Shown piece after piece: positions 30,990-42,237 of a DNA stretch of 64,000 nucleotides (positions are counted from its first letter, which is position 1; each line of letters opens with the position of its first letter). The notes under the pieces are model-generated. The model made no database searches, was not told where the DNA came from, and worked only from the letters and a program-made list of their open reading frames with translations. This DNA is from Amaranthus tricolor (taxonomy: Eukaryota; Streptophyta; Magnoliopsida; Caryophyllales; Amaranthaceae): the NCBI RefSeq assembly GCF_026212465.1, contig NC_080058.1:2807501-2871500 (forward strand), written 5' to 3'. Made by a program: the position numbers and the translations under genes.

Positions 30990-31240
30990 AATTTTTTGTT
31001 AATTTTTCTACAATAATATCAACTTTTGATTAATCATAAATAATACCAACTTAAAGAGGTGTTTTCCTTAAAAATCCCTAAATGTAAAAAATCAAACTAT
31101 AGGTGATTATAAGACAAAAAAATTAATATATTAGTTAATAAATTAAAGTTAGTATTATTCTAGGAAAATACCCCTCTAAGTTGGTATTATTCATGGTTAA
31201 TCAATATTTGATATTATTGTAGAAAAAATAACAAAAAGTC
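30990..31240. mobile_element. MITE with ~75-bp terminal inverted repeats
   Basis: The left arm (about 30990-31069) and right arm (about 31162-31240) are reverse complements. Shared words include CTACAATAATATCAA, TTGATTAA and AATAATACCAACTTA. The right arm directly abuts the Stowaway-like element. A second, more diverged member of the same family lies at about 31690-31910. Confidence 0.7.
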
Positions 31241-31243
31241 GTA

Positions 31244-31500
31244 CTCCCTCCTATTCAGCCTAATTGTCCCATTTATTTTTGGACACTATTCACTTATCAC
31301 TCTTAATTTGTATTTTACTCTTAATCTATAAGTTAAACCATAGTCATGTGGAATCTTATTTGATTCGTCTCAATACAAGGATTATTAATATCTAACTTTT
31401 TATAATTTTAATTAAAAATAATTTAAGATATTAAGGGTTAAAATGTTATCTCGACAAGTATGAAAAACTAAACGAGACAATTAAATTGAATAGGAGAGAG
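31244..31500. mobile_element. Stowaway-like MITE with TA duplication
   Basis: Ends are CTCCCTCCTATTCAGCCTAA on the left and, read inverted, CTCTCTCCTATTCAATTTAA on the right, flanked by TA on both sides (31242-31243, 31501-31502). Length 257 bp with no coding capacity, typical of Tc1/mariner-derived Stowaway elements. Confidence 0.8.
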
Positions 31501-31689
31501 TATTATTTACGGTCCTTTTTCAAAGTTCATAAACTTTAGAGAAACTCACCATTTGACTCTATTAAAATGAAATTAACTAGATACAAGCTAAAAGCCTAAA
31601 ACCTGAATTTGCTCCGCTCTCAAAAAAGGTTGAAATTTCAATAATTTTGAATTCCAAGATAAATAATGTTTTTTTAGGAATAAATACCA

Positions 31690-31910
31690 AAATAATAAAA
31701 AAATTTTACTGATTTTTTCTACAATTACTCAAAAGGTTAGTTTGTGATTTTAACTTTTAATTTTTATTAATTTTGATTTTTTATTTATTTATTTTTTGAC
31801 AATTAACCTGCAAAAACATGTCACTATTTAGGATTATTCATAGTTGATCAAAAGTTGTAAATATTGTAAGAAAAATCAATAAAAAAATTACATTATTCTG
31901 AATAATTATT
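31690..31910. mobile_element. Diverged relative of the 30990 MITE
   Basis: Inverted ends share CTGATTTTTTCTACAAT on the left and, inverted, TTGATTTTTCTTACAAT on the right. Internal words match the 30990 element (ATTCATAGTTGATCAAAAG). No exact target duplication was seen. Confidence 0.5.
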
Positions 31911-32477
31911 CCTTTTTTATTAAACTTGAAGCACGCTAAGTCAAAAGTCAATTAGTTTGATCGTGTAATATGTAGTAGTTTGGCTTTTAAATTCAACCAC
32001 CACAATCATATAATTTTAACTATTTTAATAGGAGATTTAAGGCAGTCATTTTTTTGACTGATAAAAAAATTAAATTATAAATAAATAATAAAAAATAGCA
32101 AATGACGTCTTTAAAAAAATTATATTTTGACATGAATTAATAACTATTTTAAATAATCACCAATAATTTAAAGCTTAATATAAATATTTAAAAAAAATTC
32201 ATTCCATTGATTTATTATGAAAGTCAACCAGTAGAATCATCCTTAAATTGAAGTTGAAGTATTAAAACTGACTTTACGAAAAGTAAAACCTTGTAACATT
32301 TGAATAAGAAATTAGAAATGAAAGCCAGATTTAAAAAAGAAATAGCAAATCAATGAAAAAGTCGACAAATTATGACCTTTTGGTGTCTGGTTGTGTTATT
32401 CTGACCTCAATAAAAACAATGCACAAAGCCATTTTAAGATGACTGCTGAGCAGTCAGCTTTGCATTTGCATAAACAT

Positions 32478-33275
32478 CAGCAACTGTCTATTTACCTATT
32501 GACTTGTGCAACTCACAGGGGCCAAATGTCCTAAGTTACTCTTTTTGACGTGAAGACCGTCGAACTTGCAAGGAGGCCGGGCGTTTAGGTTGACTAATTT
32601 CTAGGTCCGGAACATAGTGCAAAAAGTCGAATGTGGGTCAGTGCGGATGGTTTTGTGGTTATCGGGGCCTATATATGATTGTGATGACTTCAAAAACATT
32701 TAAAATGGGATTGCAATATATGGAAGCAATCAATATCTTGCCCTGTTGTTTAGAGACACGGAGAGACATCAGGAACAATAGCAACTGTCATTCCAAACTG
32801 AATTTAGAAAAAGTATACATTAGTTGAATACAAGTCTACTTGTCTAATGACATGCACAGGGTGCCAAATGGCCTAAATACTTTTTCACGAAGACCGAGTC
32901 AAACCATAGTCAATTGTCACGTGATTCACTAATCTCCTTGTGAATCGTGATCACGAATCAAAAAAGTGAATTATGATCGGTTTTGGGCTATTTTAGGGTC
33001 ATGTTGAGCAAATCGCGAATTCAAAAAGCAAATTGACCGGCAAATTATGTTACATTGAGTAAAAACGGTGATAAGGGTTGAGGCACTATCCGAAATCTCA
33101 TGGGGTAAGAGAGGAGGAAGGAAAGTTCAATTTTCGCTAATAGTTAGGCTCAAGACCTAGTGCGAAATCTCAAATGTGGGTCAATGCGAATGGTTTTGCT
33201 GTTATTGCGGCCTTTACGCGATCGTGGTAACCTCATAAACCTTTACAATGCAGTTGTAATGTAGTGATAGAACCT
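32478..33275. repeat. Diverged tandem duplication, unknown family
   Basis: Blocks at about 32478-32725 and 32776-33270 follow the same order of words: GCAACTGTC, CACAGG-GCCAAATG, GAAGACCG, then AATGTGGGTCA, GCGATGGTTTTG-like and CGGGGCCT/GCGGCCT. The copies are strongly diverged. No coding potential is recognised, and the 64-codon frame at 32633 is not called. Confidence 0.45.
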
Positions 33276-34304
33276 ATATTTTTGCACTATGATCCGGAAA
33301 AATGGATAAAAGATCAAAACAAATTTCAAAATGCATAGGATAGGACTGCTCACATTGAACTCAAATATAGAGAATGACCCCTTTTCCGAGTCTCGCCGTC
33401 TAGGTTAGATAATACGATCAAAAGAAAGTACAACACCTCACCAATCAAAATCCCAGAATAACACAATACACATCGAGTATACGAAAGAGCCACAAAATCG
33501 TGTATCAATGATATGCATGCCATGAATGAGGTAAGACACTAGAAGATCAAGAAATCACATCGCCAAAATGCTCAAGATTAATATGTGCAAGTAGTGTGTG
33601 TTTATGTATGCCATTACATGAGTAATTTGAGGAACAAAATCTATCAATTCCAATTTACATGTGTGATGAGCATTCTTTAAAGAAGGGTGGCAAAATAAGA
33701 GGAAGGCTTTATGTTATGCAAGGAATGAACAAAAGGGTATCAATGAGGCTTTCCGATATTTACAAATTGAGCAACAAAATAGTAAATTATGCATAAATTA
33801 ATAAGTATTCAATTGAGATTTGGCTTATTGAGCAAGAAAATCAACAATTTTTCAGAAAAATCAAAACAAGGTATCCAACAGCATTAGCTAAATCCAACAA
33901 GCAATCTCGGCCAAAGAATTGTTGCTCATCAGGAAAGTAATTACTAGGCAAAGACAGATGAATCCAGGATATTTATAGTGATAAGTCATAAATGGTAACA
34001 TAACCAACTTTACATCCAGATGGGAGAATATACAAGAGTTTAAAAAGTGGAATAGGCTTAAAAAATCGGCCTAAGCAAAAATCGGAAAAACATATGCTAG
34101 TTCCACAATTTTCTCGTTTTTTCCTAGAAAACAACATATAAAAGTTTCAAAAAGATAAAAATTGAACAGCAATGCACATAATCATCATCATGGATCAAGC
34201 TATGTTTTGTATCATGTCAGATAGCATACATACACTGTCATAAAAAAGGAACTGACTTACTGACTTTAGCTGCCACATATTCCTATTTGGTTTTATCTTA
34301 AATC
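33276..34304. other. Intergenic and 3' flank of the trihelix gene
   Basis: No gene recognised. The part nearest 34304 should include the trihelix 3' UTR. Confidence 0.4.
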
Positions 34305-35648
34305 TTACCCATGAAGCCTTTCAATGGTATGGGAAGATGGATTCAATAACGATTCTGGGTTTTGCAAACCTGACACTATTTCCTTCTGCTTAAGCAGCAT
34401 AACCATCCGATCATTCTCTAATTTCATCCTTTCATTCTCAAGCCTCAGTCTCTCGAGTTCTCTGTCTTTCTTGCTGCGAAATCGTAACCACTTAAGCCTC
34501 TCTTTCTCCAGGTTAAGTGTCTCAGCCTGCAACCTGACCTTCTGTACTTCAGTTTGCCACAGTTGATGCTGAATCCATGCTCTTCGTTCTGCTGGTGACT
34601 TTGGGACATCTTGATACATTGACTCCGGCTCCCTTCTATTGCTGTCCTGCCTGCTAGGGAACAATGAGAAGTTAGAGTTGCCTCCATTCATGTTGATTCT
34701 AGCAGATGTTCCCTCCATCCTCCCAGGTTTGGTTTCGTTATCGTTCTCGTTGTCTTCAAATGAGTCATCACTCTCTGATTCATCATTTTCATCGCCTTCT
34801 TGTGCCTCGGAAATGTTGTTTTCATTCTCTTGAGGGGCTAGAGGCAATAAATGAGCTTGTAGATCAATGTCGTGGCAGTCGGGTATTCTTTGGCCGTTAT
34901 GGAAAGCACACATTTCCCTATAAAACAAATGTTTCGAGTTCAATATCTTTTTAACCTCATTTTTCGCCTTTTCTGTCAAGTGCGGCATGGAGTCCATTAA
35001 AGACGGAGTTTCCACCACTTGGCAACTAGTTCCCCTACCAAGAATGTCATTCAACTTCTTGTACCTTTTATTCAAGTCATTGAACTTGTCCTCACATTGT
35101 TGGGGAGACACACAACAACCGTTGCTAATCATTATCTTCGAAACCATCTTCCACTTTCCTTTTTTCTGCAACATCCCAGCTTTCCTCTTCAACCCATCCT
35201 TAGCTTCAAACATACCATCATCACCAACAGAAGCAACAACTGCTATTAAAAGCCTGACCGCGTTATCAGTCCACTTCATCCGTTGCCAAGGAGATTCCTT
35301 TCTATCCTTAATAAAATTACAATTCTCACCATTCATATCCTCCGTAAAACTAGGCTCCTCATCCTCGCTTGTCGTATGATTACTAGGCGAACATCCTAGA
35401 GATATTCCCTTCCCCTTACCAAAATCCATAGACATCCCCTTCAATGATAACCCCTTTGCCTCTAGAAACCCTAATGAGTGCTCATTTTCAATACCACTCA
35501 TCATGTTTATGGGATTTAACTCCAAAGATTCATGAGTCATCAATGAATGACCCATATGACCTTGTTGGAGCTTATCTACTGACATTTCCATGTCTAGTAA
35601 TCGATTTGATCCGGATAAAAACCCACCTCCTAAACTTGACCTATCCAT
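34305..35648 (-). CDS. Trihelix (GT-factor / SANT-like) transcription factor
   Basis: A predicted nuclear DNA-binding protein of 447 aa in one coding exon. The trihelix region is at about 118-203, with SPWQRMKWTDNAVRLLIAVV, KKGKWKMVSKIM and SPQQCEDKFNDLNKRYKKLN; Trp residues of the helices are present, though later positions are substituted as usual in this clade. It is followed by the clade-typical block LMDSMPHLTEKAK and SKHLFYREMCAFHNGQRIPD. Next come an acidic stretch (about 275-310) and a C-terminal Arg/Glu/Leu-rich coiled coil (about 350-430). The best recalled match is the Arabidopsis At1g21200/At1g76870 group, so no symbol is given. A leader intron (35663-36109) precedes the ATG. Confidence 0.88.
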   Translation of the reverse strand: MDRSSLGGGFLSGSNRLLDMEMSVDKLQQGHMGHSLMTHESLELNPINMMSGIENEHSLGFLEAKGLSLKGMSMDFGKGKGISLGCSPSNHTTSEDEEPSFTEDMNGENCNFIKDRKESPWQRMKWTDNAVRLLIAVVASVGDDGMFEAKDGLKRKAGMLQKKGKWKMVSKIMISNGCCVSPQQCEDKFNDLNKRYKKLNDILGRGTSCQVVETPSLMDSMPHLTEKAKNEVKKILNSKHLFYREMCAFHNGQRIPDCHDIDLQAHLLPLAPQENENNISEAQEGDENDESESDDSFEDNENDNETKPGRMEGTSARINMNGGNSNFSLFPSRQDSNRREPESMYQDVPKSPAERRAWIQHQLWQTEVQKVRLQAETLNLEKERLKWLRFRSKKDRELERLRLENERMKLENDRMVMLLKQKEIVSGLQNPESLLNPSSHTIERLHG

Positions 35649-36250
35649 TTCAATATCAACACCTAAAGCTCAAATTTACAAATCCAATAAACCAAAAAAA
35701 TCACTTTAAGTTAAACAGTACTAATTCAAATTATTCCCCAGACAGCAAACCCTCTCATCATTCCTAAGCAAAAAGAAACAAAAAAAGAAACACCCAGAAA
35801 TTTAGATGCCATAAAGTAGAGTAAAACCCACAAAGATAACTACTTTATTTCCGAAATTCCAGCCTAGGGTTTACACAACATCACAGGTTACAGAGCAAAC
35901 CAGCACAAAAAATAGATCAAATTAATATGGGATTTTCACATTTAAACTCAGTGTAATGAGTATAAAGCAATCAACAACAGTTAAATCCAAGATGGAAACT
36001 TTAGTGCAACAGAATCAAAAGGGGGAAAAAGGATTAAAGTGCAAATATTTAACAAGTTTGAGAAAGAAAATTAATATGTTTTAATGATAATAAGCAAGTT
36101 TTAACTTACAAAAATCATCCTTTTTCAGTGAAGGATTCTGATTTGAAGGAGAGACAAAAAGGGGGAGAGAAACATGCAGTGGAGATCAATTACAGGGGGA
36201 AAACGGAAGTTGGGAACTGGGGTATTGCTGGTATTCCACAAAATTTGGAT
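35649..36250 (-). promoter_or_regulatory. Trihelix 5' UTR with leader intron
   Basis: An acceptor (GAGCTTTAG) lies 14 bp upstream of the ATG and a donor (GATTTTT/GTAAGTT) sits at 36109/36110 on the minus strand. The first exon extends upward from 36110 to roughly 36180. The promoter is above that; no clear TATA box was picked. Confidence 0.6.
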
Positions 36251-36999
36251 GCAAAGTGGACACTGGACAGCACCTGGACAGGAAGCGGGGCAGGCAACCC
36301 ATGAAAATCCGGACTAACCGGAGTATCCATGAAAAAAGTGGATAGCTTTTTGTTTTTTTGAGGATAGCTCAAGTACAAATAGGTGAACATTGTATTGAAA
36401 AAAAAAAGAAAAAAAATAATAAACACCTATATTTTATGGGAAAGTGTAGAAATATTATATGGATAAAATTAAAAGATAATTTAAATATGTAGATGAAAAT
36501 TAAATAAAAGTGTACTTCATAATTAAATATAGAAATTAAACAAATTTGATTGGATAAATAAAAAGAAAGTGAGCGAAATAATAGCATATATTATTATATC
36601 AACTATCAATTGATTTGATGTTTTGTATGCTAAACATGCATATTTTACATATGGAACTTATATATTTCCTTTATTTCACTATACTTGTTATATTTGAGTT
36701 TTTACGTAATTTAATGTGTTATTTTGATTATTTATATTTTGAACTATGCACATTTAAAAATTATAATAATTAATATTATGAAAGTATGTAATTAGACGAT
36801 TCAAACAAGATCACACGTGATTATATCTTTTTTTATACATTAGCTGCAATATATAAAATAAGCTTGAATGATAAATAGTGTCAAAAGGTGTTATATAGCG
36901 AGTATTTCAGTACATAACGAAGGAGGTGCTTATTAGCATTTTCCCTAAAAAGAACTTTATATACTTATGGTGTTAAACGTTACAAATTAGGTGTTAAAG
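36251..36999. other. Intergenic, AT-rich
   Basis: No gene recognised. It ends at the target site of the large hAT element. Confidence 0.5.
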
Positions 37000-37933
37000 G
37001 TTACAACTAGGCCTGTACAACGGGCTAGATCCTCATTGGGGTCTTTGATCCAGCCCTTTAATTTAAGGGTTGTATATAGGGGAGGGTTAAAAAAGGGTTG
37101 GGCTTATAAAAATTAAAAGATAAGGATTGGATAAGGATTTAAAAAGGGTTGTAAAATGGGCCTTGATCCAAACATTTTTTCCAGACTTTCCATTGTAAGG
37201 CCTTATCACTTCAAAATCATCAACCCTAGAAGTAAAAGAATATGAAAAAACAGCTTGAAATTATCAACCCTAAGTTTCAAAATCAATCTCTGGTACTTTA
37301 ATCTTGCATCAGAAGTTCTTCAAAATCATCAACCCTAATTTTTCAGGTGTGTTTTCTCTCTTTATCTGTTCGAAATTATCTTTTCGAAATTATCTGTTCG
37401 AAATCTGGCTCTGTTGTTGTTCGATGTGATGCAGCAGGTGGCAGGGTGAGGTTTATCAAATCTTACTTGTTTCTTAGTACCTGTTTTATGCCCATACATC
37501 AAATTTTCTTCTATTTGTAGTTGTTCTTCTTCCATGAATTGGAATTTTAAATTGTGCGTCTTTTTGTATGTTGTTTTTAAAAATTGGGTTTGGGATTTTT
37601 GAAATGTTGGAAAATTATTTATCTTTTGAGCTTATTTTTATTTGATAGTTTCTCGATTGAATGCGTGTAAGTTGAAGTTTTATCCTTTTTGTTATGACAT
37701 ATTTGGGTTACTACCATTAAAGTTAAAATGGAGGTGACTTTCTGAGAAAAACAAGCTGACTATTTTTTCTGTCTATCCTTTTTCAATAAGGGATAATTAC
37801 TTTTTTAAGTTACCAGGAGATAATTACTTTTTTGAGTTACTAGGAATAATATAACCTTTGTACTCAAAATTTCAATTAACATATATGATTTCACGATTGC
37901 AGAATAAACAATCCAAGATCCCATTAATGATAA

Positions 37934-39766
37934 ATGGAAAGCGAGGCTACTACATCATCTAGAGTGGAGCTTAGAGTAGAGCCGGAGCAAGATGGTTATA
38001 ATGAATATGCACCCCGAAATAAGCGGAAGAAGAATTTATCTAAGGTATGGCTAGAGTATAATGAAGAAGTAAATGACAATGGTGTGGGAGTCGCAAATTG
38101 TAGGCATTGCAAAATTAATTTGGTTTGTGGCTCATCTAAAGGGACATCACATTTAAAACGTCATTTGTTACAATATTCTCCGAAAAGACCTAATGGACCG
38201 ATTGGGGAGGTATTAATTAATGATAATAATGATATAAGGGAATTTGTGTTTGATATGAAAGAACGTAGAGTAGAAATTTTGAATTGTATTGTTGAAGGAG
38301 CTCACTTATTTTCAACTGTGGAAGAAAATGGTTTTAAAAGAAGGATGACTAGAGCTAATCCTCAATTTGAGTCATTTTGCCGAACTACTATTACTATTGA
38401 TTTTTTTTCAGAATATTATTGTTATAGGGAAAAATTGCAATGCATGTTGGTAAATACTCCTGGACTTATTAGTTTAACAACGGATTTGTCGGATTCGAAA
38501 CATAGTTGGCAACATTATATGTGTATTACAGCTCATTTTATTGACAAGAATTGGAAGTTACCGAAAACAATTCCTTAGGTATCGAGCCATTTCTCCTCCA
38601 TATGATGCTGAAAAAATTTTTGATGAAATATTTATGTTTTTAAATCTATAGAAAATTGATCATAAAATTCTTAGTTTGACTGTTGATAATGCTACACACA
38701 ATGATGCTATGATATCTAGTTTAAAAGCTAGATTTTCAATGAGAGGGATGTTGGCTTTTGGTGGATCATTGTTTCATGTAAGATATTGTGCACATGTGAT
38801 TAATTTGATTGTCCAAATTGGATTAGAGCCTCTAGGAGATGTTTTGGAAAATGTTCGAAAATTGGTCAAAAAGATTTCAAAATCATCTAACTTAAGTAAA
38901 ATCTTTTTTGAGATTGCTCGAAAAAAACTTTCATCTTGATGTGAAGAGGAAACTTAATATTGACATGAAAGTTCGTTGGAATTCAACCTTTAAGATGATT
39001 GATAAGGCTTTATTTTATAAGGATGTTCTTATTCATTTAGGGTTAAAATATGCTTCTATCAAGATTAATGTGCCATTAGATAGCAAATGGGAAAAATTAG
39101 TAGCTATTCACAAGTTTTTGAAAATATTTTACGACGTGACATGCATGTTTTCAGCTGTTAAAACCCCAACATCAAATTTGTATTTCAAGGGAGCTTGGTT
39201 AATTCATTGTCATTTACTTAGGACAAAAAATGGCCCCCCATGCATTCTTGTCATCTATTGTGGATCCAATGTTAATAAAATTTGACAAGTATTGGAAGGA
39301 ATACAATTTGCAGTTGTCTTGTGCGGCTATATTGGATCCTCGATTTAAGTTGAAATTTGTAGAGTTTTGTTTAGTTAAAGTGTTTGGGGAAGAGGAATGT
39401 ATGGTCCGAGTTACTAAAGTATTAGATGCTTTGAGATCATTATTTGAGACTTATAAGTTACGGGCTTCCACTTCTCCTGTAGTTCCTACCCCTTCTTTAG
39501 ATAGTGGATTTGATAATTTACTTGATGGTTATGAAAGTTAATCTCCACTATCTTGCAATACTAGAGCTAGAAAATCACAGTTGCACTCATATCTTGAAGA
39601 GGATCAACTTAATGTCAATATGGATTTAGATGTGTTGGAACATTGGCAACAAAGTGCAAAAAGATATCCAGAGTTGGCGGACCTGAAAGCGAGCTGTTTA
39701 GAACTACTACACTGCAAATTTTGTTTTTATTGTTTGAATTTTTTAGATAATCAAAGTTTGAAATAG
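37934..39766 (+). pseudogene. hAT transposase with BED zinc finger, broken
   Basis: The order of pieces is that of a RICESLEEPER/DAYSLEEPER-type hAT transposase. A BED zinc finger is at about 38030-38170 (VWLEYNEEV, CRHCK, SHLKRHL). Then come the catalytic-core pieces LTTDLSDSKHSWQHYMCIT and LTVDNATHND, the motif KVRWNSTFKMI at about 38970, and CAAILDPRFKLKFVEFC at about 39330. The start of the dimerisation domain is LEHWQQSAKRYPELADL at about 39640. Stop codons or frame changes occur at about 38578, 38650, 38938, 39285 and 39541, and the end of the dimerisation domain is missing. The element cannot move itself. Confidence 0.85.
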
Positions 39767-39793
39767 AATTAGTATTCTAAATGCTTTGCTGAC

Positions 39794-39937
39794 TTGTTCA
39801 ATCCACTTTTGAGAATGATTAGCAAACAATCTAATTGTTGTAAATGGAATGGTGTAAGTTGTAGTAACCAAACAGGTCATGTTATTAGGCTTGATCTCCA
39901 TGGCCATGTAAGTCCTGAATATAACAAAAACTTTTAG
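39794..39937 (+). pseudogene. Captured fragment of an LRR receptor-like protein gene
   Basis: One frame reads NPLLRMISKQSNCCKWNG, then VSCSNQTGHVIRLDLHG, and stops at 39935. The pattern CCKWNGVSC followed by TGHVIRLDL is the N-terminal cap (LRRNT_2) of plant extracellular LRR receptor-like proteins, which act in immunity and development. The fragment is about 45 codons, with no signal peptide and no LRRs. It lies between the transposase remnant and the nested Copia, inside the hAT ends, so it was most likely picked up by the hAT element. Confidence 0.75.
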
Positions 39938-39994
39938 TGTCTTCAAGGTATCATAGATGATTCTCTTGCTGATTTAAAGCGAGCAGTTTAAAAT

Positions 39995-42237
39995 TGTTGG
40001 AATATGAAGAGATGATCAAATGCAACAAGAGGGGGGTGAATTGTTGTGTATTGAGTTGTACTACGTTTTTGCTCTAACTTGCGGAATTTTAACAAACAAA
40101 ATAAAACTTAAACTTAAGAAGCAAGAGATAAAAAGGAGACAAAGATTTTACGTGGAAACCTTCTTGGCCTAATAAGAAGGAAAAACCACGACCCCCCGGG
40201 ATTTCAAAATTCTCACTATGTTTTAGGCAATCAATTACAATTACATAAAACAGTTTGCTTCACTCGAAGCTTCTCTACTCTAGGCCTAATTCTCTTTCTC
40301 TATTCTCCCTTTCTATTTCTCTTCTCACGTTTCTCTTCTCTTATACCCTTAGACTTCCCACAAGTCTAATTACAACAGATCACTCATTAACCCTTACAAG
40401 GCCAATTCTCAAGAGATTAAAAATTAAAATAATTACTTAAGAAAAATATATTAAATTAATTGGCATTGGAAAACTGAAAATATTTTTCTTAAGATGATCT
40501 CCCTTTTATGGACACTCTTGGATCCTCTTGGATGGATTTTGGTTCGAGCAAAGTCTCTTCTATTTATAGTGGGAACAACCAGCAGTTTCCTCAGACATAA
40601 CGTCCACTATCTCACACATACCTCCCACTACCCCCACGTTCTCAAAACAAAAGGTGGTGGAATTATGAAAGCGTCCGGCTGTTATTTGCTCAAAGAAAAA
40701 TCAGTTTCCTTAATGCTAAAAATAGCATAGGAGTTAAAAACATAAGATCCTAATAGGAGTTAAAAACATAAGATCCTAAAAAATAGGAGATCTAAATCTA
40801 ATTAAGAAAAAGTCTTGGGCTATTTTTAGAAAACCTAAAAATAGATTAGCCAATTAACTTACTAATTAATTTAAGCAATTAAATTAATTCTAACCCATTA
40901 CATCAACTTAAAAACAGAAAATAATTAATTCGCAATTTTTCAGTCGATGCTATTCTTCAGACCTGCTATGTAGGAACAACGTACTGTCTCCAGCTTCAAC
41001 TTCAGTCAGAATGTTCATTTTAGGAACAGTAGACTGTACGTCTATTTTGAACATTATAACATTTATCTAACATCTTGGACATATTAAGACATGTACATCT
41101 TCCACGAACCAAGTCATAGGCTTCATCAACGATTCAAACTAAATCGGATATATACCTACAAAACAATCTCTAAAAATATGTTTGTTTATCTAAAAGTGAA
41201 GTCATCATCAAAACCTTAAGAGGCCAACAAATTCCCCCTTTTTGATGAGGACAAACTTTATAAACAAACTTAAGTAAAATAGAGTAAAACAAAATTCTTA
41301 GAGCATACTAGAGATTAAAGCAACTCTAAATAACTTAGCAAATCAACTCGTTAAAATATAATTTACCAAGCATTCACAATAAAACAATTTACTCCATAAT
41401 ATCAACTATGTTTAAAAATTTTCAAAATTAATTAATCTAAAACTTAAATGAAATAAACTAAATTAATTAAACTTACATAATAAAACTAACATAATAAAAC
41501 TAACACAAATTATTAAGTATTTTCAACCAAAAACTACTTGAAAACAAATTCACAGAAACAAGTAAATATCCATCAACTTGAAAACACAATTTGAAAACAC
41601 AGTACACAGATGATCATTAAGTTAGCATAATAAATCAACCATAAATCAACCATAAGAAACAATATAAATCAACCAAGATATGTTACTGTGTATTCACTGC
41701 TCTTCTTAAGTTTGTGCATAATCTTCCCCCTTTTGTCATCAATCAAAAAGAATTAGTGGTTATCAAACCTCAGCACAAACCATATAGATTTGTCAGTGAT
41801 GAAAACAAGAGACAGTAATAAAAGTAAGTGCCATGAATAAAAATCAAACCTGCATATAGTCAATTGTCACAGACCATTAATAAAAGCAAGGAAAGAAAAG
41901 TAGCAAATGTTCAACATTACAACAACAATGTACCCCAGATGGTACAAAGTAAAAGGTGAAATTGTTTGTGAAATGTAACAGCCAATCAAATCTTAAAAAA
42001 CATATGGGAAGAAGGTCTAGGATATGTTAAGAATGAAAAAAGGAAAAAGGTATATGTAGATCTCCCTAGTAGTAAAATCTTTGTCTCCTTTATTATTTTT
42101 CTTTTCGTTTTTGAGTTTAAGTTTTGTTCTTTACTTGATACAATTCCGCAAAAATTAGAGGCAAAAATCTTAAACCTACTACACAACAATTCACCCCCCC
42201 CTCTTGTTGCATTCGATCATCCATTAGCATTCCTACA
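39995..42237 (+). repeat. 5' LTR of the nested Copia element, with self-complementary ends
   Basis: The first ~57 bp and the last ~60 bp are reverse complements with few mismatches. Both ends share GATGATC, then ATGCAACAAGAGGGGGG and TGAATTGTTGTGTA. A single LTR could therefore fold into a long hairpin. The stretch 42009-42080 resembles gag coding sequence (KNEKRKKVYVDLPSSK). Confidence 0.75.

Noticed and set aside
36190..36587. Two overlapping hydrophobic minus-strand frames
   Set aside because: They lie in the promoter region of the trihelix gene and have compositional bias only.
39743..39946. 67-codon minus-strand frame
   Set aside because: It is the antisense shadow of the LRR fragment, whose plus-strand reading shows the receptor motif.
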